NCBI RefSeq assembly: GCF_041529975.1
Contig: NZ_CP168030.1
Location: 62,001 to 126,000 of the forward strand
Direction of reading: 5' to 3'
DNA length: 64,000 nucleotides
Origin: Microbacterium maritypicum
GTDB taxonomy: Bacteria > Actinomycetota > Actinomycetes > Actinomycetales > Microbacteriaceae
Position numbers and translations under genes: made by a program. The notes below the pieces were generated by a model. The model ran no database searches, was not told the DNA's origin, and saw only the letters and a program-made list of their open reading frames with translations. Shown here in pieces: positions 24,316-34,295 of the stretch (the first letter of the stretch is position 1; each line of letters begins with the position of its first letter).

Positions 24316-25554
24316 TCAGCGCTGCTCTGTGCTCGCCGCCGGGGTCTTCTCGTCGTCGCGCAGCGGGCGGGCGGCGCCCGAGAACAGCCCGGACATGACG
24401 ACCAGGGCGACCAGGATGAACAGGGTGTTCAGCAGGCCGATGTGCTCGCTGATGACGCCGAGCACGGGCGGTCCGCCGAGGAACGAGATGTAGCCGATCG
24501 TGGCGGCCGCGCTCACGCGAGCCGCCGCCTTGGCCGGGTCGTCTGCGGCGGCGGACATGCCGAGAGGGAAGCCGAGAGAGGCCCCGATGCCCCAGAGCGC
24601 CGCGCCGACGAGCACCAGCGGGAAGGTGGGCGCGAGGATGAACAGCAGGATCCCCGATGCCGCGGCGACGGCGAGGATGCGCAGCACCGCGACGCGTCCG
24701 AATCGGTCGACGAGCGGGCCGCCGAAAAGGCGCACCGTCGTCATCCCGATGGAGAACACCGCGAGCGACACGGCTCCCGTGCCCTCGGCGAAACCATGAC
24801 CCTGTTCGGTGCCGAGCGCAATCCAGTCGTTGGCGCCGCCCTCGGCGAACGACATGCCGAGCATGACGACGCCGATCAGGTAGGTGCGGGGTTCGCGCCA
24901 GGCCTCGAGCGCGGTGTGCATGCGCTCGCGGAACGGCGGCTTGACGTGATCCTCCGGGTCGAGGGCGGCCTCGCGCACCGGCACCTGGAAGAAGCAGACC
25001 ACCGCGATCACGGCGATCAGCACGCCCATGGACACCGCGTGCGTCGCGACATCGATCGCGAGGTGGGCGGCGAGGGCGCCGATGCCGGCGCCGAGGACGG
25101 TTCCGAAGCTGAAGAAGGCGTGGAAGACGGGGAGGATCGTGCGGCCCATCTGCTGCTCGATCGCGGTGGCCTCGACGTTCATCATCACGTCGACGCAGCC
25201 GTTGCCGAATCCGAACAGGGCCATGCCGAGGAGGACGACGGCCACCGAGCCGAACACCGTCGCGCCGAGGCCCACGAGTGCGATGCCCAGCGCGAACAGG
25301 AGCATCGCCGCCAGCATGCCGCGGCGGGCGCCGGTGCGCGCCATCACCGCGGGGCTCGTCGAGATGCCGATGATCGAGGCGACACCCATGCCGAGAAGCA
25401 GCATCCCGACCTGCGCGTTGTCGAGCTCGAGCGCCTGCTTGATCCCCGGCACGCGCGACGCCCAGGTCGCGATCGAGAGGCCGCTCGCCAGGAAGATGGC
25501 GAAGATCGCGGCGCGCCAGCGGACGAACTGCGAACGGGTCAGGACTGCTTCCAT
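24316..25554 (-). CDS. MFS transporter, divergent from LacI regulator
   Basis: A 412-residue MFS protein with 12 hydrophobic segments. The pattern WASRVPGIKQALELDNAQVG at the N-terminus and VVLLGMALFGFGNGCVDVMMN resembles the FucP/YbjJ-like group (sugar or drug). An operator palindrome lies 14 bp upstream of its start, shared with the LacI-type gene, so it is probably the LacI target. Confidence 0.85.
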   Translation of the reverse strand: MEAVLTRSQFVRWRAAIFAIFLASGLSIATWASRVPGIKQALELDNAQVGMLLLGMGVASIIGISTSPAVMARTGARRGMLAAMLLFALGIALVGLGATVFGSVAVVLLGMALFGFGNGCVDVMMNVEATAIEQQMGRTILPVFHAFFSFGTVLGAGIGALAAHLAIDVATHAVSMGVLIAVIAVVCFFQVPVREAALDPEDHVKPPFRERMHTALEAWREPRTYLIGVVMLGMSFAEGGANDWIALGTEQGHGFAEGTGAVSLAVFSIGMTTVRLFGGPLVDRFGRVAVLRILAVAAASGILLFILAPTFPLVLVGAALWGIGASLGFPLGMSAAADDPAKAAARVSAAATIGYISFLGGPPVLGVISEHIGLLNTLFILVALVVMSGLFSGAARPLRDDEKTPAASTEQR

Positions 25555-25567
25555 GCCGGACAGCCTA

Positions 25568-25581
25568 TCGAATCGATTCGA
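25568..25581. promoter_or_regulatory. LacI-type operator between MFS and regulator genes
   Basis: TCGAATCGATTCGA is a perfect 14-bp palindrome with a central CG, the hallmark of LacI/GalR sites. It lies between the divergent MFS and lacI-type starts. A -10 element TATCCT (25603-25608) then predicts transcription from 25615, the regulator's own ATG. Confidence 0.75.
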
Positions 25582-25614
25582 CCCGGGGGAGCGGAAGCGA
25601 GCTATCCTCGAAGC

Positions 25615-26673
25615 ATGAGCAGTCAGGAGACGCCGCGTCGGCCCACGATCGCCGACGTCGCACGCGAGGCGGGCGTGGCCACGTCCACCGCCTCGGTCGT
25701 CTTCAGCGGCAAGGCCAAGGTGGCCCCCGCGACGCGCGAGCGCGTGCTCGCCGCAGCCGCCGAGCTCGGCTACGCCGGACCGGATCCCCGCGCCGCCTCC
25801 CTGCGCCGCGGACGCAGCGGCATCGTCGCCGTCGTGCTCGAAGGACACCTGCGTGCGGCCTTCCTCGACCCCGTGACGACGGCCATGATGGACGGCCTCA
25901 CCGACGGACTCGCCGAACTCAGCGCCGGCATCCTGCTGATGCGCGACGAGCCGGGGGAGGGCACGGCGATCGCCGATGCCCCCGTCGACGCGGTCGTGCT
26001 GATCGGCTGCTCCGGACGCACACGGGCATCCCTCGAGGTGGTCGTCGGCCGGGGGCTCCCGGTCGTCGTGATCGAAGGCGACGCCGGAGAGGCGATCCCG
26101 CGCGTCACGCTCGACAACGCGGCAGCCTCCGCCGACATCGCGAAGCACGTGCGCGACCTCGGCCACCGCGATGTCGCCCTGGTCACCCTGCCGCTCGACA
26201 GCGACCGCGAGCGTGCAGCCGTCACACCGGAGCGTCTCGCCAACGCGACCGTCGACGTCACGGTCCACCGGTTGGCCGGCACCCGGGAGGTGTTCCCCGA
26301 CGCTCCGGCGATCTCGGCATCCGGCAGCCTCATCGACGAAGGCGTGCGCGTCGGCAGGATGCTGCTCGCGGACCCCGCCACCCGGCCGACCGCGGTGCTC
26401 GCCCAGAGCGACCTGCTGGCCGTCGGGGTCATCCGCGCGGCCGAGGAGAAGGGACTCCGCGTCCCCGAAGACCTCTCCGTCGCGGGTTTCGACGGTATCG
26501 CGCTGGACGGTCTCGGCGACCTCACCCTCACGACGAGCGTGCAGCCGGCCGTCGAGAAGGGCCGCGCGGCGGGGGAGCAGGTCGCCCGCATGCTGCGAGG
26601 CGAACCGGGGATCACGCAGCATCTCACCTGTCGGTTCCGCGTCGGCACCACCACCGGCCCGGCCTCACGCTGA
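25615..26673 (+). CDS. LacI-family transcriptional regulator
   Basis: A 352-residue regulator: N-terminal HTH (PTIADVAREAGVATSTASVVF), hinge helix (ATRERVLAAAAELGY) and a periplasmic-binding-protein-like effector domain (SGIVAVVLEGH, NAAASADIAKHVRDLGHRDVA, VAGFDGIALDG). It probably represses the divergent MFS gene through the palindrome. The usual VSR triplet is here VATSTAS. A -10 box placed seven bases before the ATG suggests a leaderless mRNA. The sugar ligand is unknown. Confidence 0.92.
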   Translation: MSSQETPRRPTIADVAREAGVATSTASVVFSGKAKVAPATRERVLAAAAELGYAGPDPRAASLRRGRSGIVAVVLEGHLRAAFLDPVTTAMMDGLTDGLAELSAGILLMRDEPGEGTAIADAPVDAVVLIGCSGRTRASLEVVVGRGLPVVVIEGDAGEAIPRVTLDNAAASADIAKHVRDLGHRDVALVTLPLDSDRERAAVTPERLANATVDVTVHRLAGTREVFPDAPAISASGSLIDEGVRVGRMLLADPATRPTAVLAQSDLLAVGVIRAAEEKGLRVPEDLSVAGFDGIALDGLGDLTLTTSVQPAVEKGRAAGEQVARMLRGEPGITQHLTCRFRVGTTTGPASR

Positions 26674-26704
26674 GCTCCGCCCTCCGCCCCGGCGGCGGCC
26701 ACAG

Positions 26705-28204
26705 TCAGCTGCGCTGCGGGCCGAGCGGAAGCGCCGTGTCGCCGAGATCGAGGATGCGGTAGCGGCCGCAGTCGATCACCTCGTCGGGAATGGCCGGTGC
26801 GGGCAGGTTCCAGGGAACCGTCTGCGCATCCTCCACGAGGAACGTCACCTCTCCGACGTCGAAGTCACGACGGTTCACCAACCAGGCATAGCCGCGCAGC
26901 TCATGATCGACCTGCACGAGCTGCGCAGGATCGTCGAGGTGCAGTTTCGGCAGGCGTACGGTCCAGAACTGACCGGCCCCGGTGCGGCCGGAAGCGTCGA
27001 CCCAGTCGGTCACGCAGGTGAGGTCGGGGTCGGCGACCTCGGCGGCCGCAGCGAGGCGCGGGATGCTCAGGATGCCGCCGAGCGCGAGCAGCACCGCGGC
27101 GATCGCGGCGACGAGCGACCGGGGGCGGAGCGGCATCCACCCCGCGCGCGGCGGGGCGACCAGGGCCAGAACGGGCGCGAACACCACAGGCTGCAGGTAG
27201 CGGGCCGCGTGGGTGCCGAGCGCGATCGCGCCGATCACGACGAGAACGGGCATCAGCCAGGCGACGGCGGCGACGAAGCGCGAACCCTCACTCGCGGCGC
27301 GTGTCGTGCGGACGACCGCGAGCACGATGAGTACCAGCACGATCAGGCAGCCGAACACCCCGCCGGGGGTCGAGAGGCGGTCTGCCGCGAGTCCGCCGTA
27401 GTAGCCGAGTGAATCGGCCCATCGCGCCGGCTGCACGTAGCCGGCGCCCGTGTTGGCGATCCATGCCCGAAGTGGAATGCGTCCGACGAAGCCGAGAGCC
27501 GTGCCGATCAGGAGCACACCGAGGAGCAGGGTCAAGCGCGACCGCTGCCGCGAGCGGATGGTCAGCAGTGCGAGCAGCACCGCGATCGGAACCGCCGCCC
27601 ACGCCGCGTACAACGGATTCGACAGGGTCGACAGGGCCGCCGTGGCGCCGAGCGCGACCAGGAGACCGACGATCCCCGACGCGCGGTCGAGCGCGCGACG
27701 CACCAGACCGACCGAGAGCGCGACCGCGACCACGGTCGCCGAGTAGTAGGTCGTCGTGAGTTGCAGGGACGCGAGCTCGAGCGCATCGCGCGATGCGGAG
27801 ACCTCGGTCACGGCGATGGCGCAGAAGGCCGCGAGTCCGAGAAGAGCCCACGCGACGGGTGCCCGGTCCTCTCTCCGCCGACCGGCCACGAGCCGAAGTG
27901 CTCCGTAGAGGGCGAGCATGTTGATCACGGCATTGATCGCGAGCAGGCTGTTCACATCGACCGGAAGGAGCAGGTCGAGCCCCGCGAACACCGCGGATTC
28001 GGGGAGGAAGAGCACGCTCGACATCGCCCAGTCCAGCGGCTCACCGGAAAGCGCCGACTGCCCGAACATGGCCACGATCAGGGAATCCCCGTCGCGGAAC
28101 AGCAGGTCGGAGCGCGCCGAGGATGCGACCTGCGCGGCGGTCATCACCGCGATCGCCAGGGCGCCGAACCACCCGGCCAGTTCCCGCACCCAGACCCGCC
28201 GCAT
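26705..28204 (-). CDS. Polytopic membrane protein, possible GT-C-like glycosyltransferase
   Basis: A 499-residue membrane protein with about ten hydrophobic segments and a short extracytoplasmic C-terminal domain (residues about 400-499). The first loop carries FRDGDSLIVAMFGQ; acidic residues in this loop are typical of GT-C glycosyltransferases, but no motif is decisive. It stands alone between the LacI gene and the divergent mrp operon. Its function is unknown. Confidence 0.55.
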   Translation of the reverse strand: MRRVWVRELAGWFGALAIAVMTAAQVASSARSDLLFRDGDSLIVAMFGQSALSGEPLDWAMSSVLFLPESAVFAGLDLLLPVDVNSLLAINAVINMLALYGALRLVAGRRREDRAPVAWALLGLAAFCAIAVTEVSASRDALELASLQLTTTYYSATVVAVALSVGLVRRALDRASGIVGLLVALGATAALSTLSNPLYAAWAAVPIAVLLALLTIRSRQRSRLTLLLGVLLIGTALGFVGRIPLRAWIANTGAGYVQPARWADSLGYYGGLAADRLSTPGGVFGCLIVLVLIVLAVVRTTRAASEGSRFVAAVAWLMPVLVVIGAIALGTHAARYLQPVVFAPVLALVAPPRAGWMPLRPRSLVAAIAAVLLALGGILSIPRLAAAAEVADPDLTCVTDWVDASGRTGAGQFWTVRLPKLHLDDPAQLVQVDHELRGYAWLVNRRDFDVGEVTFLVEDAQTVPWNLPAPAIPDEVIDCGRYRILDLGDTALPLGPQRS

Positions 28205-28323
28205 GCGACCACTCTTGCACGATCACACTCCTGCGGACCGAGTGGAGTCTTCGCCCGGGTAAACTACTTATGACACCCCCCCGCCTGGCCGCAAGGCCGA
28301 CGACCCCCGAGGGAGCCGCGTAT

Positions 28324-31290
28324 ATGCTGACGCTCCTCGCCGTGTTCCTGCTCGGGTCGCTGTTGATGCCCGTTCTGGTGCGCTGGCTCGGAGCTCAGGC
28401 CTTCGCCATCGCCGCACTCGTCCCCGCAGCGGCCTTCGTGCACGCGCTCGTCATGACGCCGCAGGTGCTCGACGGCCCGGTCCCGTACGAGTCGGTCGAG
28501 TGGATCCCGCAGCTCGGACTGAACCTGTCCATGAACATGGACGTGCTCGGCTGGGTGCTCACCCTGATCGTGACCGGCGTCGGCGCCCTCGTGCTCCTCT
28601 ACTGCCGGTGGTACTTCTACGAGGACTCGGCCGGCGTCGGCCAGTTCGCGGGCGTCCTTCTCGGATTCGCCGGAGCGATGTACGGCCTCGTGCTGACGGA
28701 CGACCTCGTCATGCTGGTCATGTTCTGGGAGGTGACGAGCATCCTCTCGTACCTCCTCATCGGCCACTACCGCCGCCGCGCCGCCAGCCGACGTGCGGCA
28801 CTGCAGGCCCTGCTCGTGACCACCCTCGGCGGACTCGTGATGTTCGTCGGCGTCGTGATCCTCGTCGTGGACACCGGAACCTCGAGCATCCGCGAGATCC
28901 TCGAGATCGCACCGACGGGCCCTGCGGTGGATGCCGCGATCGTCATGCTCCTGATCGGCGCGATCAGCAAGTCGGCCCTGTTCCCGTTCCACTTCTGGCT
29001 CCCCGGTGCGATGGCAGCACCCACCCCGGTGAGCGCGTATCTGCATGCCGCGGCGATGGTCAAAGCCGGCATCTATCTGATCGCCCGGTTCGCGCCGATC
29101 TTCGCGTTCAGCGCCCCCTGGCGCCCGATCGTCATCACCCTCGGCATCCTCACGATGCTCATCGGCGGCATCCAGGCGCTGCGCGAGACCGACCTCAAGC
29201 GCATCCTCGCGTTCGGCACGGTCAGTCAGCTCGGGTTCTTCGCGATCGTCGTCGGCTACGGCACGCAGGCCGCAGCACTGGCCGGACTCGCGCTGGTGAT
29301 CGGCCACGCCCTGTTCAAGTCGGCCCTCTTCCTGATCGTCGGCGTCATCGATCGGCAGCTGTCGACCCGTGACATCACCGAGCTCTCCGGCGTCGGGCGG
29401 CAGGCGCCGGTCATGGCGACGGCGGCATTCATCTCGGTGGCATCGATGGCGGGCATCGCTCCGACCATCGGGTTCGTCGCCAAGGAGTCCACGCTCACGG
29501 CTCTGCTCGACGACGCCCTGGGGGGTTCTCCCTGGGGTCTGGTGGCGCTCATCGGCGTCGTCCTCGGTTCCATGCTCACTGCGGCATATGGGGCGCGTTT
29601 CCTCTGGGGAGCCTTCTGGAAGAAGCGCGACGCGCAGGGGCAGCTGCCCGACACCGCCTGGCCCGATCCGCCGGTCGGGTTCCTCTCGGCGCCGATCATC
29701 CTCGCCGGCGTCACGCTCGCCGCGGGTATCGGGGCGCCCGCGCTCGACGTGGCTCTGCAGGGCTACGCCGTCACCGCGACTCCCGGGCTCGACCACGCGG
29801 GCGAAGCCGTCGAGGGTCCGGGGCACCTCGCGCTGTGGCACGGTCTCGAGCCGGCGCTGGGCATCTCGATCGTGTCCATCCTGCTCGGCATCGGCCTCTT
29901 CCTGCTCACCCGCCGGACCGGCTGGGACCGCAAGCCCCGCCTCCTGCGCTTCACCGCCGCCGATGTCTATTACCTCGTCATGCGCGGCATCGACCGTCTC
30001 TCCGTGCTCAGCACCACCCTCACGCAGCGCGGCTCGCTGCCGGTGTACGTCGGCACCATCTTCGTGGTGTTCGTCGCCGCTGAGGTCACCGCGCTCATCG
30101 CCAGCGACATCGATCGGTACAACCTCTCCGCCTGGCACACGCCGGCACAGATCGTCGTCGCGCCGATCATGGCGATCGCCGGAGTGTTCGCGGTGCGTGC
30201 CCAGAAGCGTTACACCGGCGTCGTCCTCGTCTCGGTCACCGGGCTCGGGATGGTCGTGCTGTTCGCGACGAGCGGCGCACCCGACCTGGCGCTCACGCAG
30301 ATCCTGGTCGAGACCGTCACGATGGTGACGTTCGCTCTGGTGCTTCGCCGCCTCCCCGCCCGGATGGGCGAGCACAACGCCTCGGTCGGCCGCGTCCCCC
30401 GGGCGCTGCTGGCGATCGGCGTCGGCGTCACGATGGCCTTCGTCGCGGTCGTAGCCACCCAATCCCGCATCGCCGATCCCATCTCGGAGGCGTTCCCACA
30501 GCTCGCGTACGAGATCGGTCACGGCAAGAACGTCGTCAACGTGGCCCTGGTCGACCTGCGTGGCTGGGACACGATGGGCGAGCTGTCGGTGCTCGTGCTC
30601 GCCGCGACCGGCGTGGCCTCGCTCGTGTTCGTCACCCATCGAGCCGACCTGCTGGCCGCCACCAAGAACCTGCCGAAGGCGACCCGCAAGGCCGCGCGCA
30701 GTCGCCCGCTCGTCGAGACGACCGAGGGCATCCGGTTCCAGAACTCCGAGAACGAGAGCAGCCCGCGGGCATGGCTCGTCGGTGGGCAGAAGATGAAACC
30801 CGAGAACAGGTCGATCCTGCTCGAGGTGATTGTCCGCATCCTGTTCCACACGATCATCGTGGTGTCGATCTTCCTGCTCTTCGCCGGGCACAACCTGCCC
30901 GGCGGCGGTTTCGCCGGCGGACTCGTCGCGGGCATGGCGCTGGTCATGCGCTACATCGCCGGAGGCCGCTGGGAACTCGGCGCCGCCGCACCGACGGATG
31001 CCGGCCGACTGCTCGGAACCGGCCTCATCCTCGCCGTCGGCACGGCCGTCGTCCCGCTCTTCTTCGGGCTCGCGCCGCTGACGAGCACGTTCTGGGAATG
31101 GGAGATCCCCGGTATCGGGCACATGGAGTTCGTCACCTCGACCATCTTCGACGTGGGTGTCTACCTCGTCGTGATCGGGCTCGTCCTCGACGTGCTGCGC
31201 AGCCTCGGCGCCGAGGTCGACAGGCAGGCGGCTCTGCGCTCGACCCCCGGTCCTGAAGGCTTCCTCTCGCGCGGCAGGGGGAGCAGCTGA
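28324..31290 (+). CDS. mrpA: Na+/H+ antiporter subunit A (with fused MrpB domain)
   Basis: A 988-residue subunit of the multi-subunit Na+(Li+)/H+ antiporter. The first 750 residues match NuoL/MrpA (VMFWEVTSILSYLLIGHYRR, ISKSALFPFHFWLPGAMAAP, the key Lys in NuoL-like helices). The last 150 residues (ILLEVIVRILFHTIIVVSIF, AGHNLPGGGFAGGL) are the MnhB domain, fused as in many actinobacteria. The ATG has GAGGGAG upstream; an ATG at 28270 is an alternative. It starts a six-gene operon with overlapping stops and starts. Confidence 0.93.
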   Translation: MLTLLAVFLLGSLLMPVLVRWLGAQAFAIAALVPAAAFVHALVMTPQVLDGPVPYESVEWIPQLGLNLSMNMDVLGWVLTLIVTGVGALVLLYCRWYFYEDSAGVGQFAGVLLGFAGAMYGLVLTDDLVMLVMFWEVTSILSYLLIGHYRRRAASRRAALQALLVTTLGGLVMFVGVVILVVDTGTSSIREILEIAPTGPAVDAAIVMLLIGAISKSALFPFHFWLPGAMAAPTPVSAYLHAAAMVKAGIYLIARFAPIFAFSAPWRPIVITLGILTMLIGGIQALRETDLKRILAFGTVSQLGFFAIVVGYGTQAAALAGLALVIGHALFKSALFLIVGVIDRQLSTRDITELSGVGRQAPVMATAAFISVASMAGIAPTIGFVAKESTLTALLDDALGGSPWGLVALIGVVLGSMLTAAYGARFLWGAFWKKRDAQGQLPDTAWPDPPVGFLSAPIILAGVTLAAGIGAPALDVALQGYAVTATPGLDHAGEAVEGPGHLALWHGLEPALGISIVSILLGIGLFLLTRRTGWDRKPRLLRFTAADVYYLVMRGIDRLSVLSTTLTQRGSLPVYVGTIFVVFVAAEVTALIASDIDRYNLSAWHTPAQIVVAPIMAIAGVFAVRAQKRYTGVVLVSVTGLGMVVLFATSGAPDLALTQILVETVTMVTFALVLRRLPARMGEHNASVGRVPRALLAIGVGVTMAFVAVVATQSRIADPISEAFPQLAYEIGHGKNVVNVALVDLRGWDTMGELSVLVLAATGVASLVFVTHRADLLAATKNLPKATRKAARSRPLVETTEGIRFQNSENESSPRAWLVGGQKMKPENRSILLEVIVRILFHTIIVVSIFLLFAGHNLPGGGFAGGLVAGMALVMRYIAGGRWELGAAAPTDAGRLLGTGLILAVGTAVVPLFFGLAPLTSTFWEWEIPGIGHMEFVTSTIFDVGVYLVVIGLVLDVLRSLGAEVDRQAALRSTPGPEGFLSRGRGSS

Positions 31291-31889
31291 TGGATGTCTC
31301 GCTCACCCTGATCGTCATCATGGCCATCCTCTTCGCGTGCGGCGTGTACGCGATGCTGGAGCGCAGCCTCACCCGCGTGCTGATCGGCTTCCTCCTGCTC
31401 GGCAACGCCACGAACCTGCTCCTGCTGATCGTGATGGGCGTCCCGGGCAACGCACCGTTCTTCGGCACCGAGGGCGAGATGAGCGACCCGCTCCCCCAAG
31501 CGCTCACCCTGACCGCCATCGTGATCACCTTCGCGGTCTCGGCCTTCCTCCTGGCTCTGATCTATCGCTCCTGGCAGCTGGGCCAGGCCGACACCGTCGA
31601 GGACGACGAGGCTGACATCGCGCTCCGCGAGCGCACCGACGCCGACGAAGATCTCATGGACGACGAGTCCGAGACCGACGAGGACGAGGCGACCACCGAC
31701 TTCGTCGGCGTGCAGACCGCACCGATCACTGTGCTGCACATGCGCGACCACCCCGCCATCCACGACGATGCACCGTTCGACGCGCCGACGGGGTGGGGCG
31801 ACGAACCCTCCTCACGCTCAGCCGAGGGCGACCAGGCGCGCCCCGATGAACCCGACGACCACGACGAGAACGAGGAGGGCCGGCCATGA
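31290..31889 (+). CDS. mrpC: Na+/H+ antiporter subunit C with long acidic tail
   Basis: A 199-residue subunit. Residues 1-95 are a NuoK/MrpC-like three-helix protein (GVYAMLERSLTRVLIGFLLLG, ALTLTAIVITFAVSAFLLAL). Residues about 105-199 are a strongly acidic, probably disordered extension (ADEDLMDDESETDEDE) not needed for the fold. It overlaps mrpA by one base and mrpD by four. Confidence 0.93.
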   Translation: MDVSLTLIVIMAILFACGVYAMLERSLTRVLIGFLLLGNATNLLLLIVMGVPGNAPFFGTEGEMSDPLPQALTLTAIVITFAVSAFLLALIYRSWQLGQADTVEDDEADIALRERTDADEDLMDDESETDEDEATTDFVGVQTAPITVLHMRDHPAIHDDAPFDAPTGWGDEPSSRSAEGDQARPDEPDDHDENEEGRP

Positions 31890-33439
31890 CCGCACTGGTC
31901 CCGCTCCTCGTCGGGCTCCCGCTCCTCGGCGCCGCCATCACCCTCGTGTTCGGCCGGAACGCGCGGCTCCAGGTCGTCGTGACCGTCGCCACACTCGCCG
32001 CGGTCTCGGTGATCGCCGCCGTGCTCCTGGTGGTGGTGGATTCCGGCGACCCGCTCGCCGTCTCGGTCGGCGGCTGGCCGGTGCCCTTCGGCATCGTGCT
32101 CTACGTGGACCGGCTCGCCGCACTCCTCGTGCTCATCTCGAGCATCGTGCTCCTCGCCGTCCTCCTCTTCTCCATCGGTCAGGGCGCCGCCGACGGCACC
32201 GACGAGACCCCGATCTCGATCTTCAACCCCTCGTACCTGATCCTCGCGGCCGGTATCTTCAACGCCTTCATCGCCGGCGACCTGTTCAACCTCTACGTCG
32301 GCTTCGAGATCCTGCTCGTCGCCTCGTACGTGCTGATCACCCTCGGGAGCACCGAGTCCCGCATCCGCACCGGCGCCGTCTACATCGTCGTCTCGCTGGT
32401 CTCATCGATCCTGTTCCTCGCATCGATCGCCATGATCTACGGCGCACTCGGCACCGTGAACATGGCCCAGATCGCCGAGCGCATGTCGGAGCTTCCACAA
32501 GAGACGCAGCTGGTGCTGCACCTGATGCTGGTGGTGGCCTTCGGCATCAAGGCCGCCATCTTCCCGGTGTCCTTCTGGCTGCCCGACTCGTACCCGACCG
32601 CCCCCGCCCCCGTCACGGCGGTGTTCGCGGGCCTGCTGACCAAGGTGGGCGTCTACGCGCTGATCCGCACCGAGACCCAGCTCTTCGCCTCGAACAGCAT
32701 CGACACGGTGCTGCTGATCATCGCGCTCGCGACCATGATCGTCGGCGTGCTCGGCGCCGTGGCGCAGGCGGAACTCAAGCGAATCCTGTCGTTCACGCTC
32801 GTCAGCCACGTCGGCTACATGATCTTCGGCCTCGCGATAGCGACACCCGCCGCGATCGGCGCGACCGTGTACTACATCGTCCACCACATCGTCGTGCAGA
32901 CGACCCTTTTCCTCGCGGTGGGACTCGTGGAACGACGAGCGGGGAGCACCTCGATCCTGCGGGTCAAGGGGCTGCTCAAGGTCGCACCGGTGATCGCCGT
33001 GCTCTACTTCGTGCCCGCGATCAACCTGGGTGGCCTTCCACCGTTCTCCGGCTTCATCGGCAAGTTCGCGCTCTTCGAGGCGGCGGCTTCCGTCGGCACT
33101 CCGATCATGATCGTGCTGATCTTCGGCGGCATCGTCACTTCGCTGCTCACCCTGTACGCGCTCATGCGCGCCTGGAACCTCGCCTTCTGGCGCGAGGAGG
33201 AGGACTCCACCGAGACCGAGGGCCGCATCTCGTACCTCGGCAATGCCCCGGCCGCCGACGAGCAGCAGGAGCGTCGCCGCATCCCGAAGATCATGACGAT
33301 CGCCACGGCCGGCATGGTCGCCGTCACCGTCTCGCTCACGATCTTCGCCGGACCCCTGTACGCGCTCTGCGACCGCATCGGCGCCGCTCTGCTGCAGCCC
33401 GTCAGCCTCGTCCAGCTGGAAGAGGAGGTGGGCGGATGA
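31886..33439 (+). CDS. mrpD: Na+/H+ antiporter subunit D
   Basis: A 517-residue NuoN/M-like proton-translocating subunit with 14 hydrophobic segments. Key features are YVGFEILLVASYVLITLG (acidic residue in the fifth helix), FGIKAAIFPVSFWLPDSYP and the lysine-bearing helix AELKRILSFTLVSHVGYM. It forms the second antiporter-like core with MrpA. The ATG overlaps mrpC by four bases. Confidence 0.95.
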   Translation: MTALVPLLVGLPLLGAAITLVFGRNARLQVVVTVATLAAVSVIAAVLLVVVDSGDPLAVSVGGWPVPFGIVLYVDRLAALLVLISSIVLLAVLLFSIGQGAADGTDETPISIFNPSYLILAAGIFNAFIAGDLFNLYVGFEILLVASYVLITLGSTESRIRTGAVYIVVSLVSSILFLASIAMIYGALGTVNMAQIAERMSELPQETQLVLHLMLVVAFGIKAAIFPVSFWLPDSYPTAPAPVTAVFAGLLTKVGVYALIRTETQLFASNSIDTVLLIIALATMIVGVLGAVAQAELKRILSFTLVSHVGYMIFGLAIATPAAIGATVYYIVHHIVVQTTLFLAVGLVERRAGSTSILRVKGLLKVAPVIAVLYFVPAINLGGLPPFSGFIGKFALFEAAASVGTPIMIVLIFGGIVTSLLTLYALMRAWNLAFWREEEDSTETEGRISYLGNAPAADEQQERRRIPKIMTIATAGMVAVTVSLTIFAGPLYALCDRIGAALLQPVSLVQLEEEVGG

Positions 33440-34029
33440 GACGACAGACCAAGCGTCACCTCTGGCGCGACATCCGGGTCCAGCTGCCCTTCCTGGCCTG
33501 GCTCGTCGTGCTGTGGATGCTGCTGTGGGCGCAGTTCACCGTGCTGTCTTTCCTGTCCGGACTCGTCGTCGCGATCTTCGTGACCCGCGTGTTCCGGCTG
33601 CCGACGGTCGAGCTCTCGGGTCGGATCAATGTCGCCTACGCCGCGCTGTTCGTGGTGCAGTTCCTGTTCGCGGTGCTCAGCGGAGCCATCTCGGTGACTC
33701 TGCAGGTGTTCGACTTCCGCCGCCAGCCGGGCACCGCGATCATCGCGGTGCCGCTGCGCTACGCCGACGACCTGGTCATGACGCACGTCGCCGTCGTGTC
33801 GTCGCTCGTCCCCGGTTCGCTGGTGGTCGAGACCGACCGCGACCGTCGCATCCTCTACCTGCATGTGATCGGGGTCAGGAACCGCGCCGAGGTCGAGAAG
33901 CAGCGTGCCGGAGTGCTCCGCTGGGAGCGACGGGTCGTCCGGGCGCTGGGCGACCCCGCGCAGTACCGCGCGCTCAAGGCCGACCAGCGCGCCGGCCTGA
34001 CCGGATCGACGAAGGGCGGTGCCCGATGA
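33436..34029 (+). CDS. mrpE: Na+/H+ antiporter subunit E
   Basis: A 197-residue subunit. Two or three hydrophobic segments (about 16-50, 62-85) precede a soluble domain with the family stretch TPGTAIIAVPLR-like (QPGTAIIAVPLRYADDLVMT) and SLVPGSLVVETD. MrpE is needed for full assembly and activity of the Mrp complex. Four-base overlaps with mrpD and mrpF. Confidence 0.93.
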   Translation: MRRQTKRHLWRDIRVQLPFLAWLVVLWMLLWAQFTVLSFLSGLVVAIFVTRVFRLPTVELSGRINVAYAALFVVQFLFAVLSGAISVTLQVFDFRRQPGTAIIAVPLRYADDLVMTHVAVVSSLVPGSLVVETDRDRRILYLHVIGVRNRAEVEKQRAGVLRWERRVVRALGDPAQYRALKADQRAGLTGSTKGGAR

Positions 34030-34295
34030 ACATCCTGCTGATGCTGATCATGGTGGTCTTCGGCATCGCCGCCGTCCTCACCCTCGTCCGCATCGTTCGA
34101 GGACCGTCGATCCTCGACCGTGCCGTCGCCTCCGACGTGCTCCTCACCGAGGTCATGTGCGTGCTCGGGGCGGAGATGGCCATCAACGGTCACACCCGCA
34201 ACATCCCCGTGCTCCTCATCATCGCCGCGATCGGGGTGTTCGGCTCGATCTCCGTCGCCCGGTTCGTCGCGAGAAGGGACAACACGACCTCATGA
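34026..34295 (+). CDS. mrpF: Na+/H+ antiporter subunit F
   Basis: An 89-residue three-helix subunit. The conserved loop RGPSILDRAVASDVL is the MrpF signature. It overlaps the flanking genes by four bases each. Confidence 0.93.
   Translation: MNILLMLIMVVFGIAAVLTLVRIVRGPSILDRAVASDVLLTEVMCVLGAEMAINGHTRNIPVLLIIAAIGVFGSISVARFVARRDNTTS

Noticed and set aside
28264..31122. A 952-codon open frame opposite mrpA
   Set aside because: The translation is low-complexity (Glu, Arg, His, Gln, Asp) with no recognisable domain; mrpA on the other strand is certain.
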